NCBI GenBank assembly: GCA_030152405.1
Contig: JASLJL010000270.1
Span: 1-5,118 of the forward strand
DNA length: 5,118 bases
Source: Gordonia sp. (in: high G+C Gram-positive bacteria)
GTDB lineage: Bacteria > Actinomycetota > Actinomycetes > Mycobacteriales > Mycobacteriaceae
Direction of reading: 5' to 3'
This document shows, piece by piece, positions 5,030 through 5,118 of the stretch. Every line of letters begins with the position of its first letter. The stretch's first letter is position 1. The notes beneath the pieces are model-generated. The model searched no databases and had not been told where the DNA came from. It worked only from the letters and a program-made list of their open reading frames with translations. Both the position numbers and the translations under genes were made by a program.

Positions 5030-5118
5030 ATGACACACCACCCGATTCGGACCGTGCTCGCGACCCTCGTCACCGTGGCAGCGGCGTTGAGTTTGATGGT
5101 GCCACCCGCGTCGGCACA
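5030..5118 (+). CDS. Secreted protein, N-terminal signal peptide only (3' partial)
   Basis: Translation from the ATG at 5030 gives MTHHPIRTVLATLVTV followed by AAALSLMVPPASA and runs off the window after 29 complete codons. This is a textbook Sec signal peptide: a short basic n-region with His and Arg, a hydrophobic Ala/Leu/Val core, a Pro-containing c-region and an AxA-type site (ASA). The overlapping ATG at 5026 in another frame gives a charged, non-hydrophobic peptide and is rejected. The mature protein is not visible, so its function is unknown. Being in tandem with a secreted lipase it might be another exported hydrolase, but nothing seen here shows that. Confidence 0.7.
   Translation, partial: MTHHPIRTVLATLVTVAAALSLMVPPASA

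Overview
The window looks like chromosomal DNA from a high-GC actinobacterium. Coding frames strongly prefer G/C at the third codon position, starts include stop-start overlaps (ATGA), and two promoters look like a bare -10 hexamer feeding a leaderless ATG. The gene content (DUF1330 protein, Lip-type secretory lipase, compact sigma/repair operon) would fit Mycobacteriales such as Gordonia or Rhodococcus, but the genus is an inference.

Layout. Positions 2-748 hold the 3' part of a Cif-type epoxide hydrolase-like alpha/beta hydrolase. It converges, with a 4-bp gap, on a small DUF1330 gene (753-1046, minus strand). A roughly 200-bp divergent region (1047-1247) contains a 20-bp imperfect inverted repeat and a separate 7-bp-stem hairpin. 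It leads into a four-gene plus-strand operon: an ECF-like sigma factor (1248-1736), an Ogt/MGMT-type methylated-DNA-protein cysteine methyltransferase (1733-2344), a 2OG-Fe(II) oxygenase of the PF09859/COG3826 type (2341-3057) and an AlkB-type DNA dioxygenase (3095-3796). The first three genes are joined by 4-bp ATGA overlaps; alkB follows after 37 bp. Next come a secreted Lip-family lipase (3858-4979) and, after a 50-bp gap, the first 89 bp of another secreted protein that runs off the window (5030 onward).

How the genes work together. The operon combines direct suicidal reversal of O6-alkylguanine/O4-alkylthymine (Ogt) with oxidative demethylation of N-alkylated bases (AlkB) and a second, biochemically poorly defined oxygenase, all behind their own sigma factor. 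It reads as a dedicated alkylation-damage response unit. No anti-sigma gene is present; the slot where one often sits is taken by Ogt, which has an N-terminal extension.

The most striking non-coding signal is a perfect 16-bp palindrome at 4987-5002, between the lipase and the next gene. It matches the ParB-binding centromere consensus parS at 14 of 16 positions, and the two differences are symmetric. If real, it suggests the window lies in the origin-proximal, ParB-loaded part of the chromosome.
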